Notes: generated by a model not told the origin, from the sequence alone. DNA of 64,000 nucleotides from Xanthobacteraceae bacterium (GCA_029239875.1 JARBUD010000007.1:1-64000), one strand, 5' to 3'; counted from the first letter of the stretch, positions 43,419-53,685 are shown. Translations and numbers: made by a program.

Positions 43419-44436
43419 CGCGCAGACGTCCCTCGCCACGGAGCCGGCGCTGGAAATGCTGCCGGTCGCAGTGCTGTGCGAGGAGCGCTGCCATCTCGGC
43501 GAGGGGCCGAGCTATGACGCGGCGCGCGACACCGCCTGGTGGTTCGACATCCTCGAACGCCGCCTCTACGAGGTGCCGCTCGCCGGCGGCCGCGTCACCG
43601 TCCATGATTTGCCCTTCATGGCGAGCGCGCTGGCCATGGTCGACGACCGCCGGCAATTGCTGCTGACCGAGACCGGGCTGGTGCTGCGCGACATCGCCGG
43701 CGGGCGGCTGGAGCCCGTCACGGAGGTCGAGGCGGATAATCCAGGCACCCGCTCGAATGACGGACGCGTGCATCCGAGCGGTACCTTCTGGATCAGCACC
43801 ATGGGCCGCCATGCCGAGCGGGAAGGCGGGACAATCTATGCTTATCGCGACGGCGCGGCGGTGCCGCTTTTCCCCGGCATCACCATCCCGAACGCCATCT
43901 GCTTCTCGCCCGACGGCGCGTTCGGCTATTTCGCCGACACCGCGGCGGACCGGCTCTACCGGGTGCGGCTCGACCCGACTACCGGCCTGCCGCTGGAGCC
44001 CCCATCCGTGCTGCGCCTCCATGCCGGCGCTGGCGGATTCGACGGCGCGGTGACCGATGCCGAGGGCCTTGTCTGGTGCGCCATCTGGGGCGGCGCGCGG
44101 CTTGAGGCCTATACGCCGGAGGGCGAGCACGTCCGCAGCGTCACCGTACCGGCGCGCCAGGTGAGCTGCCCGGTCTTTGTCGGCCCGGACTTCGACCGCG
44201 TGCTCGTCACCTCCGCCTTCGAGAACATGGACGAGGTGGCACGCGCCGCCGATCCCCATCACGGCAAGACCTTCCTCCTCGACATCGGCGTGCGCGGGCG
44301 CGCCGAGCCGCGCGTGCGGATGGGAGGCGCCTGGACCCGATCCCCTCATGCGGCAGACCTGCACCCCGCAGTCCCGCCCGCCAAGAAAACGGCACGCGAA
44401 ACGCGGCCACCGAAACCCCAAGGGAGTTCGACATGA
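43405..44436 (+). CDS. SMP-30/gluconolactonase family lactonase with an unusual C-terminal tail
   Basis: 343 residues from a GTG at 43405 (GGGG upstream). Six-bladed propeller with metal-ligand motifs GEGP, SNDGR and PNAICFSPD. Hydrolyses the arabino-, galactono- or xylonolactone made by the 1-dehydrogenase. Relatives end near EPRVRL; here the frame continues about 38 residues beyond EPRVRM as a Pro/Lys/Arg-rich tail and stops only on the chvE start codon (ATGA overlap). The tail is probably a read-through of former intergenic DNA that couples translation to chvE. Confidence 0.85.
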   Translation: MTTTSAQTSLATEPALEMLPVAVLCEERCHLGEGPSYDAARDTAWWFDILERRLYEVPLAGGRVTVHDLPFMASALAMVDDRRQLLLTETGLVLRDIAGGRLEPVTEVEADNPGTRSNDGRVHPSGTFWISTMGRHAEREGGTIYAYRDGAAVPLFPGITIPNAICFSPDGAFGYFADTAADRLYRVRLDPTTGLPLEPPSVLRLHAGAGGFDGAVTDAEGLVWCAIWGGARLEAYTPEGEHVRSVTVPARQVSCPVFVGPDFDRVLVTSAFENMDEVARAADPHHGKTFLLDIGVRGRAEPRVRMGGAWTRSPHAADLHPAVPPAKKTARETRPPKPQGSST

Positions 44437-45503
44437 AACGCCTGACGACTACGCTTTCCGCCTTCGCGCTGGGCGCCCTCGCCCTCTCCTTCGCGATCCC
44501 CGCCTCGGCCCAGGACAAGGGCACGGTGGGCATCGCCATGCCGACCAAGTCCTCCGCCCGCTGGATCGCCGACGGCGACAACATGGTGAAGGTGCTCAAG
44601 GAGCGCGGCTACGGCACCGACCTGCAATATGCCGAGGACGACATCCCCAACCAGCTGTCGCAGATCGAGAACATGGTGACCAAGGGCGCGAAGGTCCTGG
44701 TCATCGCCTCGATCGACGGCACGACGCTTTCCGACGTGCTGAAGCAGGCGCAGGCCCAGGGCATCAAGGTCATCGCCTATGACCGGCTGATCCGCGACAC
44801 GCCGAACGTCGACTATTACGCGACCTTCGACAATTTCCAGGTCGGCGTGCTGCAGGCGCAGTCGCTGCTGAAGGGCCTCGGCTATCCCGAGAACAAGGGC
44901 CCTTTCAACATCGAGCTGTTCGGCGGCTCGCCGGACGACAACAACGCCTATTTCTTCTACGACGGCGCCATGTCGGTGCTGAAGCCGCTGATCGACAACG
45001 GCACGCTGAAGGTGGCTTCCGGCCAGATGGGCATGGACAAGGCCTCGACGCTGCGCTGGGACGGCGCCACCGCCCAGGCGCGCATGGATAACCTGCTCAG
45101 CGCCTACTACACCGACAAGCGCGTCGACGGCGTGCTCTCGCCCTATGACGGGCTGTCCATCGGCATCCTCTCCTCGCTCAAGGGCGTGGGCTACGGATCG
45201 GGCGGCATGAAGATGGCGGTGGTGACCGGGCAGGATGCGGAAGTGCCATCCATGAAATCGATCCTCGCCGGCGAGCAGTATTCGACCATTTTCAAGGACA
45301 CGCGCGACCTCGCCAAGGTCACCGCCGACATGGTCGACGCCTCGCTGAGCGGCAAGGAAGTCACCGTCAACGACACCAAGACCTACAATAACGGCGTGAA
45401 GGTCGTGCCGTCCTATCTCCTGAAGCCGGTGGTCGTCGACAAGGGCAACTGGGAGAAGGTGCTGGTCGGCTCGGGCTACTACAAGCCGGGCCAGATCAAC
45501 TGA
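44433..45503 (+). CDS. chvE: multiple-monosaccharide ABC transporter binding protein (ChvE)
   Basis: 356 residues. Signal peptide 1-26 (cleavage after ASA), then [16 protein letters not shown] and [26 protein letters not shown] in the pattern of Agrobacterium Chv[11 protein letters not shown] and [14 protein letters not shown] are also shared. ChvE binds D-glucose, D-galactose, L-arabinose, D-xylose and acidic sugars; in Agrobacterium it also assists VirA signalling, for which there is no evidence here. GGGAG precedes the ATG. A 10-bp hairpin follows the gene. Confidence 0.92.
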   Translation: MKRLTTTLSAFALGALALSFAIPASAQDKGTVGIAMPTKSSARWIADGDNMVKVLKERGYGTDLQYAEDDIPNQLSQIENMVTKGAKVLVIASIDGTTLSDVLKQAQAQGIKVIAYDRLIRDTPNVDYYATFDNFQVGVLQAQSLLKGLGYPENKGPFNIELFGGSPDDNNAYFFYDGAMSVLKPLIDNGTLKVASGQMGMDKASTLRWDGATAQARMDNLLSAYYTDKRVDGVLSPYDGLSIGILSSLKGVGYGSGGMKMAVVTGQDAEVPSMKSILAGEQYSTIFKDTRDLAKVTADMVDASLSGKEVTVNDTKTYNNGVKVVPSYLLKPVVVDKGNWEKVLVGSGYYKPGQIN

Positions 45504-45522
45504 GGCGAACGCTGGTTGCGAC

Positions 45523-45547
45523 CCGCGCCGGCCCCGAGCCGGCGCGG
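45523..45547 (+). other. 10-bp perfect hairpin after chvE
   Basis: CCGCGCCGGC (45523-45532) and GCCGGCGCGG (45538-45547) pair perfectly around a CCCGA loop in the 70-base chvE-gguA gap. It is placed exactly like the hairpin after ytfQ. Confidence 0.7.
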
Positions 45548-45573
45548 TCATCGTGCGGAACGCGGAGCGCACC

Positions 45574-47157
45574 ATGAGCGCACTTCTGGAAATGCGGGGC
45601 ATCAGCAAGCACTTCACCGGGGTGAAGGCGCTGAGCGACGTCTCGTTCGAGGTCGAGCCGGGCGAGATCCACGCCCTCGTCGGCGAGAACGGCGCGGGCA
45701 AGTCGACACTGATGAAGGTGCTGAGCGGGGTCTATCCACACGGCTCCTATGACGGCTCGATCATGTTCGATGGCGAGGAACGGCGCTTCCGCGACATCAT
45801 CGATTCCGAGGCGCTCGGCATCATCATCATCCATCAGGAGCTGGCGCTGATCCCGCTGATGTCGATCGCGGAAAACATCTTCATCGCCAACCCGCCGGCG
45901 CGCTTCGGCGTCATCGATCGCGGCGCCGTGCACAGGCGCACCCGCGAGTTGCTCGCCAAGGTCGGCCTCGACGAGAAGCCGGACACGCTCGTCACCAATA
46001 TCGGCGTCGGCAAGCAGCAGCTCGTCGAGATCGCCAAGGCGCTGTCGAAGAAGGTGCGCCTGCTCATCCTCGACGAGCCGACCGCCAGCCTCTCGGAGAA
46101 GGACAGCGCGGCGCTGCTCGACCTGCTGCTCGAATTCCGCGCGCAGGGCATCTCCTCCATCCTCATCTCGCACAAGCTGAATGAGGTCTCGAAGGTCGCC
46201 GACCGCATCACCGTGCTGCGCGACGGGCGCACCGTCGACACCATGGACTGCCACGAGGGCGCGGTGGAAGAAGACCGTATCATCCGCAAGATGGTGGACC
46301 GCGACCTCGAGCACCGCTTCCCGAAGCGCGACCATCCCAAGATCGGCGAGACGATCTTCAAGGTCGCCGACTGGTCGGTCCACCACCCACTCCATGCCGA
46401 GCGGCAGGTGATCAAGGGCATCGACTTCGAGGTCCGGCGCGGCGAGATCGTCGGCATCGCCGGCCTCATGGGCGCCGGGCGCACCGAATTCGCCATGAGC
46501 ATCTTCGGCCGCTCCTGGGGCCAGAAGATCGCCGGCCGCGCCGAGATCGAGGGGCAGGAGGCGGACCTGTCGACCGTGCGCCGCGCCATCGACGCCGGCC
46601 TCGCCTATGTCACCGAGGACCGCAAGCAACTCGGCCTGCTGCTCGCCGAGGACATGCGCAAGAACGTCACGCTGGCGAACCTCGCCGCCGTGTCCTCGGC
46701 GCAGGTGATCGACGACGTGAAGGAGCTCGCCGTCGCCTCCGACTATCGCGGCCGCATGCGCATCCGCAGCCACAGCGTCTATCAGGAGGCCGGTAAGCTC
46801 TCCGGCGGCAACCAGCAGAAGGTGGTGCTGTCGAAATGGCTGTTCACCGACCCGAAGGTGCTGATCCTCGACGAGCCCACGCGCGGCATCGATGTCGGCG
46901 CGAAGTACGAGATCTACTGCATCATCAACGAGCTGGCCGACGCCGGCAAAGGCGTTGTGGTCATCTCGTCCGAGATGCCGGAACTGCTCGGCATCTGCGA
47001 CCGCATCTGCGTGATGAACGAGGGCGCCTTCGTCGGCGAATTTTCCGCCGCCGAGGCGACACAGGAAAAGATCATGCGCACCATCATGCGCAAGGCGGAT
47101 CGCCCGAGGGAGATCGGCCATGAAAGACTGCCGGTAAGGGAGACCGCCGATGAGTGA
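45574..47157 (+). CDS. gguA: multiple-monosaccharide ABC transporter ATPase, two ABC domains (GguA/MmsA)
   Basis: 527 residues from ATG 45574 (GGAG seven bases upstream; a GTG at 45553 is the alternative). First module: Walker A GENGAGKS, Walker [13 protein letters not shown]. Second module: degenerate GLMGAGRTE, signature [15 protein letters not shown], Walker [16 protein letters not shown]. Works with ChvE and GguB. The last eight bases overlap gguB. Confidence 0.92.
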   Translation: MSALLEMRGISKHFTGVKALSDVSFEVEPGEIHALVGENGAGKSTLMKVLSGVYPHGSYDGSIMFDGEERRFRDIIDSEALGIIIIHQELALIPLMSIAENIFIANPPARFGVIDRGAVHRRTRELLAKVGLDEKPDTLVTNIGVGKQQLVEIAKALSKKVRLLILDEPTASLSEKDSAALLDLLLEFRAQGISSILISHKLNEVSKVADRITVLRDGRTVDTMDCHEGAVEEDRIIRKMVDRDLEHRFPKRDHPKIGETIFKVADWSVHHPLHAERQVIKGIDFEVRRGEIVGIAGLMGAGRTEFAMSIFGRSWGQKIAGRAEIEGQEADLSTVRRAIDAGLAYVTEDRKQLGLLLAEDMRKNVTLANLAAVSSAQVIDDVKELAVASDYRGRMRIRSHSVYQEAGKLSGGNQQKVVLSKWLFTDPKVLILDEPTRGIDVGAKYEIYCIINELADAGKGVVVISSEMPELLGICDRICVMNEGAFVGEFSAAEATQEKIMRTIMRKADRPREIGHERLPVRETADE

Positions 47158-48340
47158 CACCGCGCTGAAGGACAAGCCGCGTCACGCGGGCTTCGTGAAG
47201 AACAATCTGCGCGAATACGGGATGCTGATCTCGCTCTTCGCCATCATGATCTTCTTCCAGGTGGTGACCGACGGCACGCTGCTGCGCCCGCTCAACCTCA
47301 CCAACCTCGTGCTGCAGAACAGCTACATCGTCATCATGGCGCTGGGCATGCTGCTGGTCATCGTCACCGGCCATATCGACCTTTCGGTCGGCTCGGTGGC
47401 GGGGTTCATCGGCGCGGTGGCGGCGGTGCTGATGGTGAAGTTCGGCATGCCCTCCATCCTCGCCGTCCTCATCTGCCTGGCGCTCGGCGGGCTGATCGGG
47501 GCGGCGCAGGGCTATTGGGTGGCCTATTTCAAGATCCCCTCCTTCATCGTCACGCTGGCGGGCATGCTGGTGTTCAAGGGGCTGGCGCTCGCCATCCTCG
47601 CCGGCCAGTCGGTCGGGCCGTTCCCGCCGGCCTTCCAGAAGCTCTCCTCCGGCTTCATCCCGGAGCTGGTGCCGGACGCCGGGGCGCTCTATCCCACCTC
47701 GCTTGCCATCGGCGCGGTGCTGGCGCTGGTGCTGGTCTGGCAGAATTTCCGCAGCCGCGCCCGGCAGGAGGCGCATCACGTCGAGACCGAGCCCTACGGC
47801 TTCTTCCTGGCGAAGAACCTGCTGTTCTTCGCGGTGATCGTCTATTTCGCCTATCTGATCGCCTCGCATCGCGGGCTGCCGAACGTGCTCGTCATCATGA
47901 CGGCGCTGATCGCGCTCTATGCCTTCGTCACCACCCGCACCACGATCGGCCGGCAGATCTACGCGGTCGGCGGCAATGAGAAGGCGGCCAAGCTCTCCGG
48001 CATCAAGACCGAGCGGCTGACCTTCCTCACCTTCGTCAACATGGGCGTGCTGGCGGCGCTCGCCGGCCTTGTCTTCGCCGCGCGGCTGAACACGGCGACG
48101 CCGAAGGCCGGGCTCGGCTTCGAGCTCGACGTCATCGCCGCCTGCTTCATCGGCGGCGCCTCCGCCTATGGCGGGGTGGGCCGCGTCGGCGGCGCGGTGA
48201 TCGGCGCGCTGATCATGGGCGTGATGAACAACGGCATGTCGATCCTGGGTATCGGCATCGACTACCAGCAGGTGATCAAGGGCCTCGTCCTGCTCGGCGC
48301 CGTCTGCCTCGACGTCTACAACCAGAAGCGCTCGGCATAG
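47150..48340 (+). CDS. gguB: multiple-monosaccharide ABC transporter permease (GguB/MmsB)
   Basis: 396 residues with about ten membrane segments and the CUT2 motif [13 protein letters not shown]; a long hydrophilic insertion around 200-220 ([18 protein letters not shown]) is typical of GguB/XylH relatives. Single permease thought to form a homodimer. Its stop codon lies in the loop of the operon-terminal hairpin. Confidence 0.92.
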   Translation: MSDTALKDKPRHAGFVKNNLREYGMLISLFAIMIFFQVVTDGTLLRPLNLTNLVLQNSYIVIMALGMLLVIVTGHIDLSVGSVAGFIGAVAAVLMVKFGMPSILAVLICLALGGLIGAAQGYWVAYFKIPSFIVTLAGMLVFKGLALAILAGQSVGPFPPAFQKLSSGFIPELVPDAGALYPTSLAIGAVLALVLVWQNFRSRARQEAHHVETEPYGFFLAKNLLFFAVIVYFAYLIASHRGLPNVLVIMTALIALYAFVTTRTTIGRQIYAVGGNEKAAKLSGIKTERLTFLTFVNMGVLAALAGLVFAARLNTATPKAGLGFELDVIAACFIGGASAYGGVGRVGGAVIGALIMGVMNNGMSILGIGIDYQQVIKGLVLLGAVCLDVYNQKRSA

Positions 48341-48355
48341 GCCGAGCGCTTCTGG
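48322..48355. terminator. 15-bp hairpin ending the sugar operon, spanning the gguB stop
   Basis: CCAGAAGCGCTCGGC (48322-48336) and GCCGAGCGCTTCTGG (48341-48355) pair perfectly around ATAG, which includes the gguB stop codon. The next gene is convergent and ends 15 bases further. No T-run follows on either strand; a bidirectional terminator is inferred from strength and position. Confidence 0.65.
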
Positions 48356-48370
48356 AGGACGCCGCCTGCG

Positions 48371-51300
48371 TCAGAACTCGACCGTCAGTCGCGCGGTGAA
48401 GCCGTTCTGCTGGGCATCGGAGGCGAGCTGGCCGTTATAGGCGACGCCCAGCGTCGCCTGCGGCGTCAGGTTCCAGTCCAGCCCCGCCTCGACGACGGCG
48501 GCATTTTCCGCGATCGGCACGCCGGCGATGGTGAAGGGATCGCCGCCGGCGAAAGCCTGCGTGGAGAGCGGGGTGACGTCGCCGAAGGCGTGGCGCCAGC
48601 CCAGCGTGCCGCGCAGCGTCACGTCCGCGCCGGCGAGGCCGAGCCCGGCCGCGACGCGCAGGCCGAGGGTGGTGAAGGTCGTGTCCGTCGTCTGGCCGCC
48701 GGCATAGAGCGCCGCCGCGCCCCACTGCTCGGTGAAGCCGTCACTGTCGAAGCTCACATAGGCCACGTTGGCGAAGGGCTCGAACGCCACTGCCTGCATG
48801 TCGATGCGGTAGCCGAGCTCGCCGAAGGCCTGGAAGGTCGAGGCGTCATAGCTGCTCGTCAGGCTCTCGCTGAAGCCGGGGAAGGCGACGGAGCGGCTGG
48901 TGTCGATCTCGTGCCAAGTATAGGCGAGGCCCGAGCGGAAGCCGAGATTGCCCCACTGCGTGCCGGCATAGACGCCGAGCGGGTAGTTGTCGCTACTGCC
49001 AGAGGAGGCGCGGGCGTCCACGTCGAAATTCGTCCGGCTATAGCCGGCGATGACGCCGAGCCGCCAGGTCTCGAACACCGGCATATCGGCGCCGAGGAAG
49101 AAGCCGCCGGTCGAGCTGTTGATCTGCGCCGCATTGCCGTCGCCGTCGATCTGGCCCCAGGAGCCGAAGCCCTGACCCCATATGGCGAAGCGGTCTGTGG
49201 TCGGAGCGACGGCCTGCGGCCCGCCCTCGCCATAGGCCATCACCGGAGCGGCCGAGGCACCGACGCCACCGAGCGCCGCGCGGACGCGGTCGATCGCCGC
49301 CTCGCGGACGAAGCGGCTGTCGTCGATCAGCACACTCTTGGCCGAGGCATGGATCTCGCCCGACAGCAGGTCGAAGGCGCCGCGCGCCTGCCCCGCCGAC
49401 AGGCCGAGCAGCGCGTCATGGACCGGATCGCCGAGGCCGAGGCTCTCCGCGCCATAACCGGTGGCGATCTGGTTCGGCGTGAGGCCGACGGCGCCGAAGT
49501 CGACATCGTTGCGGATGAGCGTGAGATAGACGTTGTTGGGATCGTAGCTCAGCGTCGGGTCGAGGAAGGCGAAGTCGGAATTCACCGCCGCGAACTCGCC
49601 GTCCACGCCGCCATCGGCAGTGACGATGGTGTAGGTCCGCAGAGGGCTGTAGGCGCCGGTAAGACCGATATGCTCGACCGTGCCGCCCTCGAGGACGACG
49701 GTGCCGGTGGCGTGGACCAGGTCGCCATTGCTGCTGTTCGGGTCGAGCTCGACCTCGTAGATGCTGCCGGCTGCGAAAGTCGCGTTGCCGGCAACGTTGA
49801 GCGTGCCGATGGAGTTGCCGGGCGCCACCACGGCGCCGCCGGCGATGGTCGTCGAGCCGACCGTGCCCATGCCCTGCAGGCGCCCGGCGAGGACGTCCAG
49901 CGTGCCGCCGAGGACGCCGTTCACCGCCAGCGCGCCGGCATGGAGCGTCGTCGCGCCGGTGAAGCCGCTCGAATTGCCGGTCAGCACCGTGGTGCCCGAG
50001 AACAGGTCGATCGTTCCGGTGCCGGTCATGCCGGCGGCGAACTGGTAGTTCGTCGAGGTGTGGTTGAAGACGATGGCGCCGGTGCCCGGTCCGAAGACGA
50101 TCTCACCCGCCGCGAGCGTGCCCGGAGCGGCAGCGGCCAGCCCCTCGCCCGCGCCGATGTTCAGCGTGCCCGAGGAACCCGCCCCCGCGGCGATCTCCAC
50201 CGCGCCGCCGACCTCGACCCGGCCGCCATCGGTGATGGTGAGCACGCCGGTGCCGTCGGCACCGATGAAGAGATCGCTGCTGTTCAGCCAGGTGGCGCCG
50301 GAAACCGTCGCCTCGCCGATGCCGCCGGCCGAGGCGCCGATACCCGCCACCACCGAGTTCACTTGCCCGCCGTCCTCGACGAACATCGCGCCATTGCCTT
50401 CGAGGCCGACGAAGAGGAATTCGCTGCTGGTGAGCGACGAGCCCGCACCGGTCACGGAGACGCTGCCGCCCGCGTTCGCTTCCATGCCCAGAAGGACGCT
50501 CTGCGCCTCCACCGTGCCGCCGGCCGTGACCGACAGCGCGCCGGTGCCCTCGTTGCCGATGCCCATGTTCGCGGTGTTGATGAAGCTCGAGCCTTCGCCG
50601 TCGACGTTCAGGATGCCGACGCCGGCACTGAAGCGGCCGAGCAGCGAATCCAGCGTGTTCACCGTGCCGCCATCGGTGACGTTGAGCGTGCCGAGACCGG
50701 AGTGGCCGACGGTGAAGGTCGAGCTGCTCGTCCAGTTGGCGCCGCTCGTCACGTTCGCGGTACCGATGCCGAGCAGCGCGATCGTCGCGCCGTCGCTGGT
50801 CACGCTGGCGCGGTCCGCCACCGTCAGCGTGCTCTCGCCGCTGGCGCCGACGAAGACGGCACCGCTCGCCGTCAGGCTCGATCCCTCGCCGGTGACGGTA
50901 CCGGAGCCGGTGGAAAGCGACAGGCCGACGGTGCTCAGCGCCGCCCCGTCCTCGATGCGCAGATGGCCGACGCCGTCGGAGCCGATGCCGGTGCTGGCCG
51001 TCGTGGTCCAGGTCGTGCCCGGACCGGTGAGGGTGACCTGCCCCAGCCCGGTAGCGCCAAAGCCCAGGACGAGCGTCTGCGACTCCACGGTGGCGCCGCC
51101 GGAGACCGTCACCGTGCCGCTGCCGCCCTCGCCGACGATGAACTCACTGGAGGCGATCCAGCTCGTCGTGCCGCCGCTGATGTCGAGGAAGCCCGCGGAG
51201 CCGTTGGCGGCGCCGACCGTCACCCGCTCGGTCTCCACGGTTCCGCCGGTATCGACATTGACCGTACCGCTGCCGAAATTGCCGACGACCAGCGGATCGG

Positions 51301-51877
51301 TGACCGTCCAGGTGGAATCGGTGCCGGTGACCGTCACAAGGCCCGAGCCGACATTGCCGACGAAGGTATCGTTGCTGGTGACCTGGCCACCATTGGCGAT
51401 CATCAAGCTGCCGCTGCCCTGGTCACCGACATAAAAATTGCCGGTGTTGGCCCAGGTCGATTCGGCGTCGGTCACGGTCACTGTACCGGTAGAGCCGAGG
51501 CCCCGGCCGATATAGCCGTTGGTGGTCAGCAGCACGCCGGCACCCTGCACCACCAGCGTGCCGACAGCGCTGTTGCCGATGGTGAGGTCGCGCGCATTGG
51601 CGCCGATGGCGAACACCGCCGGCGCGTTGATGGCGATGTTGTCGACCTCGGCATCGGTGACGTTGTTGGGCAGGCCGGCGCTCCAGTTGCCGGGATCGAA
51701 CCAGTTGTTCGAGTTGGTTCCGGTCCAGAGCGTCTGCGCGCTCACCGGCGACGCATAGGCCAACGCGATGACAGCGGTGGTCGCCAGCAGTGCTGCGTGA
51801 CGACGTGCCCGTCGTGAGCACCCGTCCCCCGCCTCCGTGGCCCGACCGCTCGAGATACCCAGCTTCACCCGCGTCAT
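48371..51877 (-). CDS. autotransporter (type Va) with repeat-rich beta-helix passenger
   Basis: 1168 residues from ATG 51877, which has GGGGA eight bases upstream. Long charged N-region then hydrophobic AALLATTAVIALAYASPVSA signal (about 28-47). The passenger (about 48-850) is made of some twenty imperfect Gly/Thr/Ser/Val repeats, e.g. GTVTVTGxxSxWT, GxGGSGTLxVxxGGxV, typical of secreted beta-helices, with a PATR-like segment (GxTTLxAGxLxVNG) near 640. The last ~270 residues form the beta-barrel, beginning about FAIWGQGFGSWG and ending in Phe (LTVEF). Surface adhesin or display protein; target unknown. Its 3' end meets gguB. Confidence 0.88.
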   Translation of the reverse strand: MTRVKLGISSGRATEAGDGCSRRARRHAALLATTAVIALAYASPVSAQTLWTGTNSNNWFDPGNWSAGLPNNVTDAEVDNIAINAPAVFAIGANARDLTIGNSAVGTLVVQGAGVLLTTNGYIGRGLGSTGTVTVTDAESTWANTGNFYVGDQGSGSLMIANGGQVTSNDTFVGNVGSGLVTVTGTDSTWTVTDPLVVGNFGSGTVNVDTGGTVETERVTVGAANGSAGFLDISGGTTSWIASSEFIVGEGGSGTVTVSGGATVESQTLVLGFGATGLGQVTLTGPGTTWTTTASTGIGSDGVGHLRIEDGAALSTVGLSLSTGSGTVTGEGSSLTASGAVFVGASGESTLTVADRASVTSDGATIALLGIGTANVTSGANWTSSSTFTVGHSGLGTLNVTDGGTVNTLDSLLGRFSAGVGILNVDGEGSSFINTANMGIGNEGTGALSVTAGGTVEAQSVLLGMEANAGGSVSVTGAGSSLTSSEFLFVGLEGNGAMFVEDGGQVNSVVAGIGASAGGIGEATVSGATWLNSSDLFIGADGTGVLTITDGGRVEVGGAVEIAAGAGSSGTLNIGAGEGLAAAAPGTLAAGEIVFGPGTGAIVFNHTSTNYQFAAGMTGTGTIDLFSGTTVLTGNSSGFTGATTLHAGALAVNGVLGGTLDVLAGRLQGMGTVGSTTIAGGAVVAPGNSIGTLNVAGNATFAAGSIYEVELDPNSSNGDLVHATGTVVLEGGTVEHIGLTGAYSPLRTYTIVTADGGVDGEFAAVNSDFAFLDPTLSYDPNNVYLTLIRNDVDFGAVGLTPNQIATGYGAESLGLGDPVHDALLGLSAGQARGAFDLLSGEIHASAKSVLIDDSRFVREAAIDRVRAALGGVGASAAPVMAYGEGGPQAVAPTTDRFAIWGQGFGSWGQIDGDGNAAQINSSTGGFFLGADMPVFETWRLGVIAGYSRTNFDVDARASSGSSDNYPLGVYAGTQWGNLGFRSGLAYTWHEIDTSRSVAFPGFSESLTSSYDASTFQAFGELGYRIDMQAVAFEPFANVAYVSFDSDGFTEQWGAAALYAGGQTTDTTFTTLGLRVAAGLGLAGADVTLRGTLGWRHAFGDVTPLSTQAFAGGDPFTIAGVPIAENAAVVEAGLDWNLTPQATLGVAYNGQLASDAQQNGFTARLTVEF

Positions 51878-52120
51878 AGACACATCCCCGAAACGCCATT
51901 GCGTCGCGGAGAGGCAATCCCCGCGGCGGGGCGACTTTGGGTGAGGCATCATTACACATGCAAGGAAATGAGACGCAGCAGAAGCAAATGTATCCCGGGG
52001 CGCCGAATCCGTATCCGGCAGTGCAAATCCCGAAACTACACTGTGGAGAGCGAAGCTGAACTCCGGTTCAATTTTCGAATCGTTTACCTTGCCGGCGAAG
52101 GGCGGCGCGCCGGGCCGTTT
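51878..52120. other. intergenic region upstream of the autotransporter
   Basis: This 243-base gap separates the autotransporter start from the end of the AraC gene (same strand). It is less GC-rich than its surroundings and should contain the autotransporter promoter, but I cannot identify reliable -35/-10 elements or a clear operator. Confidence 0.4.
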
Positions 52121-53173
52121 TCACTTGAGCTGGCGGACCCAGTGCCACATGGTGGTGTCATCATCCGGCCGTTCGAACAGACGGCGCCCCTCGGCCGCAT
52201 GTGCCCGCACCTCGCGCGGCGTGACGCCGAACTCGCGGCGGAAGGCCCGGACGAAATTGGTGCGATAGGCGAAGCCGTGGAGCTCGGCGATCTCAGCGAT
52301 GCTGCGGCCCTGCTGGGCGGGATCGGCGAGCATCGCCCGCGCAAGCTGGAGCCTGCCGCGCGTGACATAGGCGGCCACGCCGCCATGCGCCTCGAACAGG
52401 TAGTAGAGCTTGCGCGTCGAGATGCCGAACGCCGCCGCGATACTCTCGCCGGTCAGCGACGTGTCGAGCAGATGCTTGTCTATATAGCGGCCGATCTGCC
52501 GGGTCAGGGCGAGTTGGACCGACGCCGCACTCTCCTCACCGATCGAGGCGTTGAGCGCCGCGGCGGCGAGCTCGATGGTCGGGCGGACGACCGCCTCCGC
52601 CTCCTCCAGGGTCATCTCTCCGGCGCCGGCATAAAGGCCGGTGAGATGGTTGCGCAGCAGCGCGGCGAGCGGCGCATTGCCGGGAATGCGGCGCAGATTA
52701 TGCTCGTCCGGCGTCTTCAGCAGCGGCGCCAGCAGCCGCCGCGGTATGGTCAGGCTGAGACTGTCGTGATCCGTCGTCGCGGTCGCCTGTGCCTGCGCGA
52801 GGTCGGCGATGATGAAATCGCCCGCATTGGCCTGGTCGGCAGACCCGCCGTCGCGGCGGCCGTGGCTGCCCCGCAGGCAAACCTGCAACGTGATGTGGTC
52901 GAGTCCGTCGCGGCCGATCCGGCCGCGGGTGCGGTCGAAGCTCTGCGGCACACAGCTATAGCCGGTCAGCAGGATCTCGCCGAGATGGAAGGCGTCGGCG
53001 CGGAAGCTGAAGCGGTCGGCCTTGTTGCGCAGGCGCACGTCGTAGAAGACGCCGAGGCTCTCCTGCCACAGCGCGATCGCCTCCTTCTGGGGAAGCGTGC
53101 CGGGGTCCATGACGATGTGCTGAACCCGCGGCGCGGCCGTTGCCGATAGTTCGGAATTGGTAGTTTCCGTCAT
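52121..53173 (-). CDS. AraC family transcriptional regulator
   Basis: 350 residues. The N-terminal AraC-binding-like domain (about 30-200, including FSFRADAFHLGEILLTGYSC) precedes a C-terminal double helix-turn-helix: IGRYIDKHLLDTSLTGESIAAAFGISTRKLYYLFEAHGG and GRSIAEIAELHGFAYRTNFVRAFRREFGVTPREVR. It lies directly upstream of the autotransporter on the same strand and could be its activator or be transcribed with it; no ligand is evident. Confidence 0.88.
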   Translation of the reverse strand: MTETTNSELSATAAPRVQHIVMDPGTLPQKEAIALWQESLGVFYDVRLRNKADRFSFRADAFHLGEILLTGYSCVPQSFDRTRGRIGRDGLDHITLQVCLRGSHGRRDGGSADQANAGDFIIADLAQAQATATTDHDSLSLTIPRRLLAPLLKTPDEHNLRRIPGNAPLAALLRNHLTGLYAGAGEMTLEEAEAVVRPTIELAAAALNASIGEESAASVQLALTRQIGRYIDKHLLDTSLTGESIAAAFGISTRKLYYLFEAHGGVAAYVTRGRLQLARAMLADPAQQGRSIAEIAELHGFAYRTNFVRAFRREFGVTPREVRAHAAEGRRLFERPDDDTTMWHWVRQLK

Positions 53174-53292
53174 GCTGACCCAGAGTTTTCGCCAGTGCTT
53201 CAGGCTATCCAGCTTCCGTCGCCATGGTCAATCGGCAAGCATCGGGTGATCTGGTGTCTTCTATTGAAGGTGAGAGCTTTTCTCTGCTGGTA

Positions 53293-53312
53293 CGGCGGAG
53301 AAGAGTCCGCCG
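53293..53312 (-). terminator. hairpin downstream of the small membrane protein gene
   Basis: CGGCGGA - GAAGAG - TCCGCCG is a perfect 7-bp stem located 17 bases after the end of the minus-strand gene at 53329. Without a T-run it is only a tentative terminator. Confidence 0.35.
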
Positions 53313-53328
53313 CCATTCCTGTTGGCGC

Positions 53329-53592
53329 CTAGCGCGCCATGAAGAAGGTGACGAGCGCCAGCGCGCCGGCGGCGACATAGAGCAGTTGCTTCGACGAAGG
53401 CCCGAGCAGGTGATAAGCGCCGGCGCAAACAAGGCAGCCGGCGAGCGCGATGGCGCCGAGCAGGGCGGAGAGCCGCCCGTCGGCGCCCTGTATCGCCGCC
53501 AGCACATAGCAGAAGGCGAAGGCCGGCAGCGCCAGCAGCAGATAAAGCCGAACGATCTTCCGCCGCGCTTCGGGCGTGTCCTGCGTACTCAT
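53329..53592 (-). CDS. small membrane protein, unknown function
   Basis: 87 residues from MSTQDTPEARRK, with a charged N-terminus and three predicted membrane segments (LYLLLALPAFAFCYVLAAI, LLGAIALAGCLVCAGAYHLL, QLLYVAAGALALVTFFMA). No family recognised. The longer frame to 53652 is unlikely because its first 20 residues are not protein-like. Lies between the AraC gene and a second small gene, all on the minus strand. Confidence 0.6.
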   Translation of the reverse strand: MSTQDTPEARRKIVRLYLLLALPAFAFCYVLAAIQGADGRLSALLGAIALAGCLVCAGAYHLLGPSSKQLLYVAAGALALVTFFMAR

Positions 53593-53685
53593 CCCCGGCC
53601 ACCGGATGCTACCATTCGGCGGCACGCTAGCCGTCGGGCGCCCACCGCGCAACTGGCGCGCTGCGTCAGGCGATGCGCCTGCAGG

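Noticed and set aside
48700-51700. CRISPR-like repetition
   Set aside because: The periodicity is protein-level beta-helix repetition inside a coding frame, with no conserved DNA repeat or spacer pattern.
48590-51817. A 1075-codon open frame on the plus strand opposite the autotransporter
   Set aside because: It is the antisense shadow of a Gly/Thr/Val repeat gene in GC-rich DNA; the translation is Arg/Ala/Asp-rich and low-complexity, with no start signal or family.
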